Of a stretch of 64,000 nucleotides of DNA, positions 45,871-55,401 are shown one piece after another. The notes under the pieces were generated by a model. It was given only the letters and a program-made list of their open reading frames with translations, had not been told where the DNA came from and did not search any database. The stretch is from Flaviramulus basaltis (lineage in GTDB: Bacteria > Bacteroidota > Bacteroidia > Flavobacteriales > Flavobacteriaceae): NCBI RefSeq assembly GCF_900114265.1, contig NZ_FPKV01000001.1, forward strand, positions 1 to 64,000. The letters run 5' to 3'. How positions within the stretch are numbered: position 1 is the first letter of the stretch; the number at the start of each line of letters is the position of its first letter. The position numbers were made by a program, and so were the translations under genes.

Positions 45871-46851
45871 GTGAATCCATTCCTGTCTAAAATATTAGTA
45901 GATTTAGCTAGAAAAAGGCTTGAAAAAAAACAAACGAACAAGCCTGTTAGCAAAAAGCAAATAGTGCCTTTAGTTAGAATTTTTCAAGTTGAATTAGCGC
46001 ATGCTCTAAAGGAATATATTTTTATAATAATTGGTGTGTTTTCAGCAGGATTTGGCTTAAAAGGCTTTTTATTACCTAACCATTTTATAGATGGTGGTGC
46101 CACAGGTATTTCTCTGTTATTAGAACATATAACATCCATAAATTTGGGATTGTTACTAGTATTAGTTAACCTTCCTTTTATAATTATCGCTTCAAGAACT
46201 ATAGGTAATAAGTTTGCTATTAAAAGCATTGCTGCCATTACACTATTAGCATTTGTTGTTCATTTTGTTAACTACCCAATTGTTACCGAAGACAAATTAT
46301 TGATTGCCGTTTTTGGTGGATTTTTTCTAGGTTTGGGAATTGGTATGTCTATGCGAGGCGGAAGTGTTATTGATGGCACAGAAGTTTTAGCTATTTTTTT
46401 AAGCAGAAAGCTGTCGTTAACTATTGGAGATGTACTACTACTTATTAATATTGTAATTTTCTCTGTTGGCGCATATATCTTGTCTATTGAAACAGCATTG
46501 TATGCCATTCTTACTTATCTAGCAGCGGCGAAAACAGTAGATTTTATAGTTGATGGTGTTGAAGAATATGTTGGAGTTACTATTATTTCAAACAAACATG
46601 AAGATCTGCGAATAATGATAACTGAAAAACTAAGACGTGCATGTACTATTTATGCAGGTAAAGGTGGTTATGGTACTCAAGGAAAAAGTTACGACAAAGA
46701 TATTATTTACACTATTGTTACACGTTTAGAACTAGCAAAACTTCAAACGGAAGTAGACAAAATTGATAGAAATGCTTTTATAATTATGGGAATTGTTAAA
46801 GATTTAAAAGGCGGAATGATAAAGAAAAAACCATTAAAAGAACAACATTGA
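45871..46851 (+). CDS. YitT-family membrane protein
   Basis: A 326-residue inner-membrane protein of the YitT (DUF161) family with the C-terminal DUF2179 cytoplasmic domain. About five to six hydrophobic segments run from 40 to 215, including GFGLKGFLLPNHFIDGGATGISLLL and the Gly-rich GLGIGMSMRGGSVIDGTE. The C-terminal part (about 225-315) contains VTIISNKHEDLRIMITEKLRRACT and KGGYG. The start is GTG at 45871. Transport substrate unknown. Its stop overlaps the cupin start. Confidence 0.9.
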   Translation: MNPFLSKILVDLARKRLEKKQTNKPVSKKQIVPLVRIFQVELAHALKEYIFIIIGVFSAGFGLKGFLLPNHFIDGGATGISLLLEHITSINLGLLLVLVNLPFIIIASRTIGNKFAIKSIAAITLLAFVVHFVNYPIVTEDKLLIAVFGGFFLGLGIGMSMRGGSVIDGTEVLAIFLSRKLSLTIGDVLLLINIVIFSVGAYILSIETALYAILTYLAAAKTVDFIVDGVEEYVGVTIISNKHEDLRIMITEKLRRACTIYAGKGGYGTQGKSYDKDIIYTIVTRLELAKLQTEVDKIDRNAFIIMGIVKDLKGGMIKKKPLKEQH

Positions 46852-47210
46852 AAAAATACACAATACAAAACAATCCATTTATTGTACCAACAACAGATGG
46901 AAAAATTATAAAAGAACATTTTGGAAAGGCAACCGATGGAGATTCAAAAATAAGTATCGCCCACATGAAAGCGCCAGCAGGATGGAGCGAACCCTTTCAA
47001 ACACCAGAATTTGATGAATACACCTTTATTATAAATGGCAAAAAACAATTTATTATTGAAGATGAGATTGTTATTTTAGAAGCTGGTCAATCAATAAAAA
47101 TAGAAAAAAATACACGAGTTCAATATTCTAATCCATTCACTGTAGTATGCGAATATATAGCTATTTGCATGCCTGCTTTTTCAATAGATTTAGTAAATAG
47201 AGAAGAATAA
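46848..47210 (+). CDS. Small cupin-domain protein
   Basis: A 120-residue single-domain cupin: GWSEPFQTPEFDEYTFIINGKKQFIIEDEIVILEAGQSIKIEKNTRVQYSN follows the two-motif cupin pattern, with some metal-ligand histidines replaced. The start is TTG at 46848, overlapping the YitT stop (TTGA). Probably binds a small ligand; enzymatic role uncertain. Translation-coupled to its neighbours. Confidence 0.78.
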   Translation: MKKYTIQNNPFIVPTTDGKIIKEHFGKATDGDSKISIAHMKAPAGWSEPFQTPEFDEYTFIINGKKQFIIEDEIVILEAGQSIKIEKNTRVQYSNPFTVVCEYIAICMPAFSIDLVNREE

Positions 47211-47211
47211 A

Positions 47212-48039
47212 ATGAACCAAAACTTACTAAAAAGAATAGGTTTTTTATTAAACCTAATTAGCCAATTTTCATCAAAACTAGCGGCAAAACTTGCTATTTT
47301 ATTGTTTTCAAAACCGCAAAAAGGAAGATTAAAAGGCACAGATTCTCCGTTTTTAAAATCTGCTACTCAAGAAGTATTAAAATATGAAGACATATCTATA
47401 ATGACTTACCATTGGAAAGGAACAAAAGATACTATTTTACTAACACATGGGTGGGAAAGCAACTCTTATAGATGGAAAGATTTAATTAAAATTTTAAAAA
47501 AATTAGACTATAATATTATTTCAATTGATGCTCCAGCACATGGGAATTCTGGCAGTAAAATATTTAATGCCTTATTATATTCTGAATGTATAAATGTAGT
47601 GGCCAAAAAATTTAATGCCAATGTTATTATTGGTCATTCTGTTGGTGGTATGGCTTCTGTTTTTTGTCAACATAAATATCAATTACCCTCTATAAAAAAA
47701 TTAGTCTTGCTAGGTGCTCCATCAAATTTTACAGGTATTTTTGATAGGTATTCAAAAATGATGGGTTACAATAAAAAAGTTTTAAACGCCATGAATCAAT
47801 ATGTGTTAAAAAAATTCAATCATTTACCTGAATATTTTTCAGCAGCAAGATTTTCAAATGAAATCTCTTCTAAAGGATTAATAATTCACGACAAAAAAGA
47901 CCGTATTATTCCTTATAATGATGCTCTTGATTTTAAAAATCATTATTCAAATGCTAAACTTATTTCTACTAAAGGTTTTGGTCATGGGCTTAAATCTGAA
48001 AAAGTTTATAATCATATATTAGAGTTTTTAAACGACTAA
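47212..48039 (+). CDS. Alpha/beta hydrolase
   Basis: A 275-residue alpha/beta-hydrolase-fold protein. The nucleophile elbow is GHSVGG (near residues 142-147), with LTHGWESNSYRW forming the oxyanion loop. The acid is in HDKKDRIIP and the histidine in GFGHGLKS, so the Ser-Asp-His triad looks complete. The first 50 residues are hydrophobic and basic (LLNLISQFSSKLAAKLAILLFS), possibly a membrane-associated segment. Substrate unknown. It starts 1 bp after the cupin stop. Confidence 0.85.
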   Translation: MNQNLLKRIGFLLNLISQFSSKLAAKLAILLFSKPQKGRLKGTDSPFLKSATQEVLKYEDISIMTYHWKGTKDTILLTHGWESNSYRWKDLIKILKKLDYNIISIDAPAHGNSGSKIFNALLYSECINVVAKKFNANVIIGHSVGGMASVFCQHKYQLPSIKKLVLLGAPSNFTGIFDRYSKMMGYNKKVLNAMNQYVLKKFNHLPEYFSAARFSNEISSKGLIIHDKKDRIIPYNDALDFKNHYSNAKLISTKGFGHGLKSEKVYNHILEFLND

Positions 48040-48047
48040 GTTTATTG

Positions 48048-48055
48048 TATTTTTG
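48048..48055 (+). promoter_or_regulatory. -7 box TATTTTTG abutting the rluF start
   Basis: Consensus match that ends four bases before the ATG at 48060, the same geometry as at 24666 and near 8952; a leaderless transcript is possible. Confidence 0.45.
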
Positions 48056-48059
48056 AATT

Positions 48060-48827
48060 ATGGCAGAAGAGTTAAAACGTATTAATAAATTTTTAAGTGA
48101 AGTAGGTTATTGTTCGCGACGTGCAGCAGATAAACTTATAGAAGAAGGACGTGTTACCATTAACGGTGAAGTTACAGAAATGGGAACTAAAATATCACCC
48201 AATGATGTGGTTGCCGTTGATGGCAAAGAAATTGAAAACACTAAACAATCTTTCGTTTACCTTGCTTTCAACAAACCTGTTGGTATTGTTTGCACAACAG
48301 ACACTACAGTAGAAAAAGATAATATTATTGATTTTTTAAACTACCCTAAACGTATTTTTCCTATTGGAAGATTAGATAAACCAAGTGAAGGTTTAATTCT
48401 TTTAACAGATGATGGTGACATTGTAAATAAGATACTTCGCGCTAGCAATAATCACGAAAAAGAATATGTAGTAACGGTTGACAAACCTATATCACAAACT
48501 TTTATTGAACGTATGTCTGGAGGTATACCTCTAGCTGAATTAAATAAAACTACAAAAAAGTGTAAAGTAGAAAAACTAAGCACATACGAATTCAAAATTA
48601 TTTTAACCCAAGGTTTAAATAGACAAATTCGTAGAATGTGCGACTATTTAAATTATGAAGTACAAACTCTAAAACGCGTTAGAATTATGAATGTTAAACT
48701 AGATGTTCCTGTTGGTGAATATCGAAACTTAACTAAAGAAGAGTTTGATGAGTTAAATAAGTTAATTAGTAATTCTACCAAGGAACACAATAAGCCTATT
48801 ATAGATAAAAGAAAAAGAAAAAATTAA
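48060..48827 (+). CDS. rluF: 23S rRNA pseudouridine synthase, RluF type
   Basis: Isomerises a uridine in 23S rRNA (U2604 for RluF in E. coli). The 255 residues have an N-terminal S4 RNA-binding domain ([30 protein letters not shown]) and the RsuA/RluF catalytic motif [18 protein letters not shown] with the catalytic Asp. [25 protein letters not shown] is the conserved C-terminal block. It ends in a basic tail (KRKRKN). The exact target position is inferred from family. Confidence 0.92.
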   Translation: MAEELKRINKFLSEVGYCSRRAADKLIEEGRVTINGEVTEMGTKISPNDVVAVDGKEIENTKQSFVYLAFNKPVGIVCTTDTTVEKDNIIDFLNYPKRIFPIGRLDKPSEGLILLTDDGDIVNKILRASNNHEKEYVVTVDKPISQTFIERMSGGIPLAELNKTTKKCKVEKLSTYEFKIILTQGLNRQIRRMCDYLNYEVQTLKRVRIMNVKLDVPVGEYRNLTKEEFDELNKLISNSTKEHNKPIIDKRKRKN

Positions 48828-48832
48828 ATCCA

Positions 48833-49255
48833 ATGTCAAGTATTCAACCTTTTCACTTAGCTATTCCTGTTTATAATTTAGACACTTGTAGAACCTTTTA
48901 CAGAGATATTTTAGGATGTGAAGAAGGAAGAAGTAGTGAACATTGGGTTGACTTTAATTTTTTTGGGCATCAATTAGTAATACATTACAAACCAAAATCT
49001 GAAGAAGAGTTACACACCAATTCTGTTGATGGAAAAGATGTTCCAGTACCTCATTTTGGCGTCGTTCTACAATGGGATATTTTTCACGCTTTCGCTGAAA
49101 ATTTAAAAACTAAAAACATAAAATTTGTTATTGAACCCTATGTACGTTTTGAAGGTTTAGTAGGAGAACAAGCTACCATGTTTTTTTACGACCCTTCTGG
49201 TAATGCTCTAGAGTTTAAAGCCTTTAAAGATATAACGCAATTATTTGCTAAGTGA
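48833..49255 (+). CDS. VOC-family (glyoxalase-like) protein
   Basis: A 140-residue vicinal-oxygen-chelate protein with two beta-alpha-beta-beta-beta units: [24 protein letters not shown] and [18 protein letters not shown]...[15 protein letters not shown]. The metal-binding positions (His in FHLA, His in QLVIHY, Glu in LEFK) are kept, so a metal-dependent enzyme is plausible. Substrate unknown. It follows rluF by 5 bp and its 3' end overlaps the convergent membrane protein gene by 15 bp. Confidence 0.85.
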   Translation: MSSIQPFHLAIPVYNLDTCRTFYRDILGCEEGRSSEHWVDFNFFGHQLVIHYKPKSEEELHTNSVDGKDVPVPHFGVVLQWDIFHAFAENLKTKNIKFVIEPYVRFEGLVGEQATMFFYDPSGNALEFKAFKDITQLFAK

Positions 49256-49930
49256 TTTTTTACGTTTTTTTTCTACTATATAAAACGGCAAGTAAATCAA
49301 TAAAAAATAGGGTATTAATATAAGCTGGACTACAATAATATAAAACGGCCACTCACCTAAATAATCTAATACCGATGCAGATTCTGGCTTTCTGTTTAAA
49401 TACGAGTAATTAGCATTTAAAATAAAGTTTAAAATCACCATAAAAATCACATAAAGTTGTAATGCAAAAAAGGATTTAAATATACTTTTAAAAATAGGCT
49501 TCATTTTAAAAACGAATGTGGCATAAAGCATTATAATAATGATTCCTAAATGCACAAGCCAGTATCTAAAAAAATTAAATGATGGAAATCCTTCAGAAAT
49601 ATCTGGTGTTAAAATTGCTTGTGTAGTTCCGGCAATAATCCAAAACAAAAGAATTTCATACATCCAAAGTTTTCTGTAATAGGTGAAAACAGGTATAATT
49701 AATCCTAAAAAACTACATAAAAACAGAGGCAAATCTGTTTTTATACTATAATTACCTAAACTTATTTTATATATATGAAAAGCGACAACCGTCAAGCAAA
49801 TAAAAAGTGCAAAAAAATGAAGCATACTATGTTGCTGACTTTCATTTAATTTTCTGTTTGCATATCTAATAAATAATACACAAAATAAAATTGCTAACAG
49901 TATGGGAACTATATGTTCAAAGCTGCCCAT
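49241..49930 (-). CDS. YwaF-like (TIGR02206) integral membrane protein
   Basis: Seven or so membrane segments over 229 residues, resembling the TIGR02206/YwaF family ([21 protein letters not shown]..., [49 protein letters not shown]). A further in-frame ATG exists at 49978, but that stretch lies inside the folD terminator hairpin, so I chose 49930. Function unknown. The C-terminus is strongly basic ([10 protein letters not shown]). Confidence 0.8.
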   Translation of the reverse strand: MGSFEHIVPILLAILFCVLFIRYANRKLNESQQHSMLHFFALFICLTVVAFHIYKISLGNYSIKTDLPLFLCSFLGLIIPVFTYYRKLWMYEILLFWIIAGTTQAILTPDISEGFPSFNFFRYWLVHLGIIIIMLYATFVFKMKPIFKSIFKSFFALQLYVIFMVILNFILNANYSYLNRKPESASVLDYLGEWPFYIIVVQLILIPYFLLIYLPFYIVEKKRKKSLSK

Positions 49931-49950
49931 AGCAACTCTTATAAATAAAA

Positions 49951-49988
49951 AAATTGCATTATAGATTAAAAAACTCATAATGCAATTT
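49951..49988 (-). terminator. Terminator of folD
   Basis: A 12-pair perfect stem AAATTGCATTAT / ATAATGCAATTT with a 14-base loop. On the minus strand it is followed by TTTTATTT, 19 bp after the folD stop. Confidence 0.85.
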
Positions 49989-50006
49989 AGTTAATTATTG
50001 TTTTAT

Positions 50007-50885
50007 TTATAATTTATGTTGTTCTCTTGCTAACAAGGTATTTTTAAGCAACATTGCAATCGTCATAGGACCAACTCCACCAGGAACAGGTGTAATGTAA
50101 CTTGCTTTTTTACTCACATTAGCAAAATCCACATCACCAACAATTTTATATCCTCTTGGTCTGCTTTCATCAATTACACGTGTAATGCCAACATCTATAA
50201 CGACCACATCATCCTTAACCATTTCTGCCTTTAAGAAATTTGGAACACCTAAAGCTGAAATTATAATATCTGCTTGTGAAGTAATTTGAGTAATATTTTT
50301 TGTGTGACTATGCGTTAGTGTTACTGTTGAGTTTCCTGGAAATCCTTTACGTCCCATTAAAATACTCATTGGTCTACCAACAATGTGAGAGCGCCCAATT
50401 ACAACCGTATGTTTTCCTTTAGTTTCAACACCATAACGGTCTAGTAATTCTAAAATACCAAATGGAGTTGCTGGAATAAACGTACTCATATCTAAAGCCA
50501 TTTTACCAAAGTTTGTTGGGTGAAAACCATCAACATCCTTATCTGGATTTACAGCTAATAATACTTTCTGCTCATTAATCTGTTTTGGTAACGGTAACTG
50601 AACTATAAACCCATCTATTTCTGGATTTTCATTTAGTTCTTTAATTTTCTCTAATAATTCAATTTCACTTGTTGTATTAGACATTTGAACTAAAGTAGAC
50701 TCAAAACCAACACGTTCACAAGCTTTCACCTTACTACCAACATAAGTTAAACTTGCACCATCATTACCAACAATAATGGCTGCAAGATGAGGGACTTTTT
50801 CTCCTTTATCTTGCATCTTTTTTACCTCAGCAGCAATTTCATCTTTAATATCGTTACTTACTTTTTTTCCGTCTAAAATGGTCAT
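50007..50885 (-). CDS. folD: Bifunctional methylene-THF dehydrogenase / methenyl-THF cyclohydrolase
   Basis: Interconverts one-carbon folates between 5,10-methylene-THF and 10-formyl-THF. The 292 residues contain the catalytic TYVGSKVKACERVGF (Tyr-x3-Lys), DGFIVQLPLPKQI, the PDKDVDGFHPTN signature and the NADP-binding GRSHIVGRPMSILM. It ends PVPGGVGPMTIAMLLKNTL. Normal length. It follows the frameshifted four-helix-bundle gene and ffh on the same strand. Confidence 0.97.
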   Translation of the reverse strand: MTILDGKKVSNDIKDEIAAEVKKMQDKGEKVPHLAAIIVGNDGASLTYVGSKVKACERVGFESTLVQMSNTTSEIELLEKIKELNENPEIDGFIVQLPLPKQINEQKVLLAVNPDKDVDGFHPTNFGKMALDMSTFIPATPFGILELLDRYGVETKGKHTVVIGRSHIVGRPMSILMGRKGFPGNSTVTLTHSHTKNITQITSQADIIISALGVPNFLKAEMVKDDVVVIDVGITRVIDESRPRGYKIVGDVDFANVSKKASYITPVPGGVGPMTIAMLLKNTLLAREQHKL

Positions 50886-50924
50886 GTTATATAGTTTTCA
50901 GTCGCAGTTACAGTTAGCAGTAAA

Positions 50925-51297
50925 TTACTCTACTTTTACTCCGAATTTATGTGGATTATTAATCATAAAGTTAATTAGTTTTCCTATCTCTTTTCCTTCA
51001 TTTGAAAATTTAGAATAATCTTACGTTAGTAATATACTTACAACCTAATGCAAAATCTAACCATGTATTGGTTTCTAAATTTTCACCATCAGCATCTGTG
51101 AGTTTACTTATAAAATGTTTAGGATATTTTCTCTTTCTATAGGCCTCAGAAATATTTGCACAAACAGATCGAGAACTTCTTCTTATTTGATCTGTTAAAG
51201 AATATGTCTCTTCTTTTGGAAATGTTTTAGAAATTTCAAAAATTAACATGGCCAAATCAAACGATTTTTTATAAGCTAATAATTCTTTGAAATCCAT
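50925..51297 (-). pseudogene. Four-helix-bundle (23S rRNA intervening-sequence-type) protein, frameshifted
   Basis: The intact part gives 95 residues: MDFKELLAYKKSFDLAMLIFEI, TYSLTDQIRRSSRSVCANISEAYRKR and LETNTWLDFALGCKYI, the hallmark of the S23/four-helix-bundle family. It stops early at 51010 after KYITNVRLF. A one-base shift just before, near 51019-51022, reopens the frame and reads DYSKFSNEGKEIGKLINFM then NNPHKFGVKVE with a stop at 50925, exactly the missing last helix. So one extra base disrupts the gene, or the assembly has an error. Members are usually 115-125 residues. Confidence 0.78.
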
Positions 51298-51358
51298 AAT
51301 TCTAAAATTGATGCTGTTTCTGTAAACTGAGACTGAGACTGAGACTTTTTACTTAAGA

Positions 51359-52687
51359 TTAATTCATCCCTTTCATCATTTGCATCATCTTTTTACCGCC
51401 ACCGCCTTGCATCATCTTCATCATTTTGCTCATTTGGTTAAATTGCTTTAAAAGCTGATTTACTTGTTGTACAGAAGTACCAGACCCTTTTCCTATTCTA
51501 ATTTTTCTGCTTGAATTTATTATAGATGGATTACTACGTTCTTTTGGCGTCATAGAGTGAATTATAGCCTCAATACCCTTAAATGCATCATCATCGATAT
51601 CAACATCTTTCATCATTTTTCCAGCTCCAGGAATCATACCCATAAGGTCTTTCATGTTTCCCATTTTCTTTATTTGCTGAATTTGCTTTAAGAAATCGTC
51701 AAACCCAAATTGGTTTTTAGCTATTTTCTTTTGAAGTTTACGAGCTTCTTCTTCATCAAATTGTTCTTGTGCTCTTTCTACTAAAGAAACCACATCACCC
51801 ATACCAAGAATACGATCTGCCATACGTGATGGATAGAACACATCAATAGCTTCCATTTTCTCACCTGTACCAATAAACTTAATAGGTTTATTAACTACAG
51901 ATTTAATAGAAATTGCTGCTCCACCTCGTGTGTCACCATCTAATTTGGTTAGGATAACACCATCAAAATTCAACACATCGTTGAAGGCTTTTGCAGTATT
52001 TACAGCATCTTGCCCTGTCATAGAATCTACAACAAACAAAGTTTCTTGAGGCTTAATAGCTTTATGAATGTTTGATATTTCGGTCATCATCGCCTCATCA
52101 ACTGCTAAACGACCTGCGGTATCAATAATAACAACATTAAACCCGTTTGCTTTTGCATGAGCAATACCTGCTTTAGAAATCGCAACAGGATCATTATTTC
52201 CTCTATCACTAAAAACCTCAACACCTATTTGATCTCCAACTACATGTAATTGGTCTATTGCAGCAGGACGATATACATCACAGGCTACTAATAAAGGTTT
52301 TTTTGTTTTTTTGTTTTTAAGATAATTAGCAAGTTTACCAGAAAAAGTTGTTTTACCAGAACCTTGTAAACCAGACATTAAAATAACACTTGGTGCACCA
52401 GACAAGTCAAGACCTTCTGCATCGCCACCCATAAGTTCGGTTAGCTCATCTTTTACAATTTTTACCATTAATTGCCCCGGCTGCAACGTCGTTAAAACGT
52501 TTTGTCCCAGTGCTTTTTCTTTTACTCTAACAGTAAAGTCTTTGGCTATTTTAAAGTTAACATCGGCATCTAATAAAGCACGTCTTACTTCTTTTAAAGT
52601 TTCCGCAACATTAACTTCTGTAATACTACCGTGACCTTTTAATACATGTAAGGCTTTATCTAACTTATCGCTTAAATTATTAAACAT
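51359..52687 (-). CDS. ffh: Signal recognition particle protein Ffh
   Basis: GTPase that recognises signal sequences with the SRP RNA and targets membrane proteins. From ATG at 52687 it has 442 residues: N domain (1-90), G domain with GLQGSGKTT, DTAGRLAVDE and TKLDGDTRGG, then the Met-rich M domain (about 300-442) ending in clustered MMKMMQGGGGKKMMQMMKG. The longer frame to 52738 is rejected because a promoter box (52736-52743) would lie at its start. I found no SRP RNA in the window. Confidence 0.97.
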   Translation of the reverse strand: MFNNLSDKLDKALHVLKGHGSITEVNVAETLKEVRRALLDADVNFKIAKDFTVRVKEKALGQNVLTTLQPGQLMVKIVKDELTELMGGDAEGLDLSGAPSVILMSGLQGSGKTTFSGKLANYLKNKKTKKPLLVACDVYRPAAIDQLHVVGDQIGVEVFSDRGNNDPVAISKAGIAHAKANGFNVVIIDTAGRLAVDEAMMTEISNIHKAIKPQETLFVVDSMTGQDAVNTAKAFNDVLNFDGVILTKLDGDTRGGAAISIKSVVNKPIKFIGTGEKMEAIDVFYPSRMADRILGMGDVVSLVERAQEQFDEEEARKLQKKIAKNQFGFDDFLKQIQQIKKMGNMKDLMGMIPGAGKMMKDVDIDDDAFKGIEAIIHSMTPKERSNPSIINSSRKIRIGKGSGTSVQQVNQLLKQFNQMSKMMKMMQGGGGKKMMQMMKGMN

Positions 52688-52735
52688 AATTTTTATTGAA
52701 ATTTTAAGTTCAGATTTATCGTATAAATCGAGGTG

Positions 52736-52743
52736 CAAAAGTA
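52736..52743 (-). promoter_or_regulatory. -7 box TACTTTTG for ffh
   Basis: Consensus match on the minus strand 48 bp before the ATG at 52687, implying a leader of about 40 nt and settling the start. Confidence 0.55.
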
Positions 52744-52872
52744 AAGAAATATTTTGTTTTTACCTTGAACAGATTCCCGTTTTAACGGTAATAACCAATT
52801 ATTGTTTATTCAAAAAAACTGAAGAGAATATTTTTGAGTTAATCATTTGAAATTAGAATAAAAAAAATGAAT

Positions 52873-52910
52873 AAAAAAAGGCTGCCAAAATTTAATTTGA
52901 CAGCCTTTAT
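52873..52910 (-). terminator. Terminator of modular lipoprotein B
   Basis: Stem AAAGGCTGCCAAA / TTTGACAGCCTTT with one C-A mismatch. On the minus strand it ends in seven T. It lies about 70 bp after the stop at 52981. Confidence 0.75.
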
Positions 52911-52980
52911 AAAGGAAACTTAACTTGATATTAACCTAACCAATCGAAAATATGGAGTTTCCTTTTAACCAAAAACATAA

Positions 52981-54744
52981 TTAATTTCTCTTTTCAAGGA
53001 CTAATGTTCTTTCTACTTCTCCTGTTGAACTGAAATCTTTTAATTCAATTCTATTTGGAGATACTTCTACAATTTTCCATCTGTAATTTAGAGCATTAAA
53101 TGGTTCGTAATCTCTAAAAAACATACCAAGATATAAACCTTCGTTTCTGTATGCTAACCAAGAACCACTAAACTCACCATAGTTTGGATCTGTTATTTTT
53201 ACTCTTCCTGTTACCTGGAAATCTACTGTATACATAAAGTAATTTTCTGTTTTATTCACATCTCCATCTTGGTAAAGTGCAACTTCCCACTCTCCTGTTA
53301 TTAATACACCATCAATGTAAATTAAATCGTCATCAACATCTACGCAGTGTCTGTATAAAACCATTTTATCATCTCTATTTCCTAGGTTTTCTAATTTAAT
53401 TAAACCTGGCTCTAAAAACGTAACTAACCATTCTAGTTGTAAATTGGCTTTGCCTTCTATTTGAATTTGCAATACAAAACCATCATTAAAAGAAAGCACA
53501 CTATAAGTACCAGTAACAAACTCACCATCAACTCTAATTTTAACCACATTATTCTCAAAGAATTTTAATGGTGTACCAATGTAATCTATATCATTCTCTA
53601 CTCCATCTACACTTAAACGGTGCACTCTCCAGAAACATTCTTGTAAATAGTTTTCAATACGTTCTTTTGTAATATCAACAACTATATCGCAGTTTTTCTT
53701 TAGTATGATTTTATTTCCGCCAGCCTTAAATAATTTTATTTTACCTGGTTCTAAATCGTACACAAACCACTCTAAAGTAAAGTCTACCAAAGCATCAAAC
53801 TCTAATTGAATTAAGGCTCCATTATCTGTAACTCGTGTGGACCAAGTTCCTGTTATAATAGTTCCTGCTCTAGTATGAACTTTAACTACATTATCTTCTT
53901 TAAATGCCATGATATACTCACGATATTGGCCGTTTAAATTATTGGCGTTTCTTTCAAATTCGTAAACAACCCAAGGACATGTAACTAATAATTCATCCAG
54001 ACGTTCTTTAGTAAAATCATCGTCACCATAATCATTATCATCATCCTCATCACAAGCGTCTTTAGCTTCTTTAATAGTTCTTGCTAATTCTATATTATTA
54101 TTTACTGTAATTTCTGTTTCATCAGATAAAACCATAGTTACAGGAAAATTAAGACTAGCTAAAAATCCTTTTTCATTTTTTACTCGTTTTAGAAAAAGAT
54201 ACAATTCTCTATCACTTTCAATAGTTATAACATCAATAATTTGAAATTGAATGTCATAAACCGAAAACGATATTGGGTATTTAAAATCGATACATTCTAT
54301 ATCGTCATCTTGTTCGTTTTCTCCTTTACATTCTTTAATTAATGCTTCTAATTGCGTACGGTTTTCTATAACTATTTCTTCATGGCTAGACAAAATAATG
54401 GTTATAGGAAAAACAATATCTAATTTATCCTCATCATCTTCAAACTCATTAAAAATAGCTTCGATTACTTTAAAATCTGCTTCAGAATCAATAATAATTT
54501 CAAGACCATTCACAATAACTGTAACAGGTAATTCTACTGATGTACAACTTGCATGATCTATAATATTATCGGCAGATCCATCCATGGTAGACGTAGAAAA
54601 CATTAAATTTGTTAACTCAGAATTTGGAGCTAATGCTTCTGTCTCTTCAGGTTGTGTAATTTCTGTAACCTCATCTTGACAAGAGGTCACCATTAAAAGG
54701 GCAAAAAAAGGTAATAATAGTAATGTTTTCATTTTAGTTTTCAT
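52981..54744 (-). CDS. Modular lipoprotein B: two Cys-bounded modules plus three lipocalin-like units
   Basis: A 587-residue lipoprotein (MKTKMKTLLLLPFFALLMVTSC, Cys22). Two modules, Cys67-Cys139 (TSVELPVTVIVNG...LEALIKEC) and Cys151-Cys231 (IDFKYPISFSVYDIQ...TIKEAKDAC), match those of the protein at 31192 position by position. An acidic stretch (DEDDDNDYGDDD) leads to three lipocalin-like repeats of about 110 residues (from about 247, 360 and 475), each with a WVVYEFER/FWRVHRLS-like strand and an LEWFVYDLEPGKIKL-like motif. The paralogue has only one such unit. An ECF promoter precedes it. Start ATG at 54744 or 54732. Confidence 0.82.
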   Translation of the reverse strand: MKTKMKTLLLLPFFALLMVTSCQDEVTEITQPEETEALAPNSELTNLMFSTSTMDGSADNIIDHASCTSVELPVTVIVNGLEIIIDSEADFKVIEAIFNEFEDDEDKLDIVFPITIILSSHEEIVIENRTQLEALIKECKGENEQDDDIECIDFKYPISFSVYDIQFQIIDVITIESDRELYLFLKRVKNEKGFLASLNFPVTMVLSDETEITVNNNIELARTIKEAKDACDEDDDNDYGDDDFTKERLDELLVTCPWVVYEFERNANNLNGQYREYIMAFKEDNVVKVHTRAGTIITGTWSTRVTDNGALIQLEFDALVDFTLEWFVYDLEPGKIKLFKAGGNKIILKKNCDIVVDITKERIENYLQECFWRVHRLSVDGVENDIDYIGTPLKFFENNVVKIRVDGEFVTGTYSVLSFNDGFVLQIQIEGKANLQLEWLVTFLEPGLIKLENLGNRDDKMVLYRHCVDVDDDLIYIDGVLITGEWEVALYQDGDVNKTENYFMYTVDFQVTGRVKITDPNYGEFSGSWLAYRNEGLYLGMFFRDYEPFNALNYRWKIVEVSPNRIELKDFSSTGEVERTLVLEKRN

Positions 54745-54780
54745 CGTAATTGATTTTGGGTTGAACATAGCTTTTTTATT

Positions 54781-54813
54781 ATAAAACAGGATAACTTTAA
54801 AAATTCCTACCCT
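54781..54813 (-). promoter_or_regulatory. ECF promoter, locus 2 (modular lipoprotein B)
   Basis: On the minus strand AGGGTAGGAA (54813-54804) and CTGTTTTAT (54789-54781), with 20 positions from the T of GGGT to the C of CTGTT. It shares both blocks and exact spacing with 56051-56083. Start codon 37 bp downstream. Confidence 0.7.
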
Positions 54814-54858
54814 GTGTTCGCTTTTTTTTTATTTTAGTGCCACCAACTACCAATAATA

Positions 54859-55374
54859 ATGGGGAAACAATTACATGATAATATTTGCGAAGAGCATATT
54901 TTTTCGTCCTTATTTAATAAACACGCTAAAGATTTACACAACTTTTTATACTATAAGTTTGGTGATTTACTAAACCCAAAAGATAAAGTACAAGAAGCTT
55001 TTATTAAGTTATGGGAAAATTGCGCTAAGATTTCTCCAGAAAAAGCGAAGAGTTTTGTTTTTACCACAGCTAATAATTTAATGTTAAATGAAGCGGCACA
55101 CCAAAAGGTGGTTTTAAAACACCAACAAACAAAACCTAAAACGTATACTAACGAGAATCCTGAGTTTTTAATGCAGGAAACCGAGTATAACGATAAACTA
55201 CAAAAAGCATTAAGTAATTTAACCGATGCACAACGTGAAGCTTTTATGATGAACCGCGTGGAAGGAAAACGTTTTAAAGAAATTGCTGAAATTTTAGAGA
55301 TATCTACCAAAGCGGTTGAAAAACGCATTTACGGTGCTTTGGAGAAATTGCGGAAGGATATTAAGGAGTTATGA
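54859..55374 (+). CDS. ECF RNA polymerase sigma factor (locus 2)
   Basis: A 171-residue ECF sigma factor, paralogue of that at 30475. Region 2 carries KVQEAFIKLWENCAKISPEKAKSFVFTTANNLMLN. Region 4 carries LTDAQREAFMMNRVEGKRFKEIAEILEISTKAVEKRIYGAL. Divergent from modular lipoprotein B. A TATTTTAG box upstream suggests primary-sigma transcription. It is separated from its FecR by an acetyltransferase gene, an unusual arrangement. Confidence 0.94.
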   Translation: MGKQLHDNICEEHIFSSLFNKHAKDLHNFLYYKFGDLLNPKDKVQEAFIKLWENCAKISPEKAKSFVFTTANNLMLNEAAHQKVVLKHQQTKPKTYTNENPEFLMQETEYNDKLQKALSNLTDAQREAFMMNRVEGKRFKEIAEILEISTKAVEKRIYGALEKLRKDIKEL

Positions 55375-55401
55375 TTATATTATTTCTGTTTACCATAACC
55401 A

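Noticed and set aside
49931-49978. Longer N-terminus for the YwaF-like protein
   Set aside because: That segment is the loop and arm of the folD terminator; MGSFEHI fits the family start.
52688-52738. Longer N-terminus for Ffh
   Set aside because: Its first codon lies in the TACTTTTG promoter box; MFNNLSDKLDKAL is the normal Ffh start.
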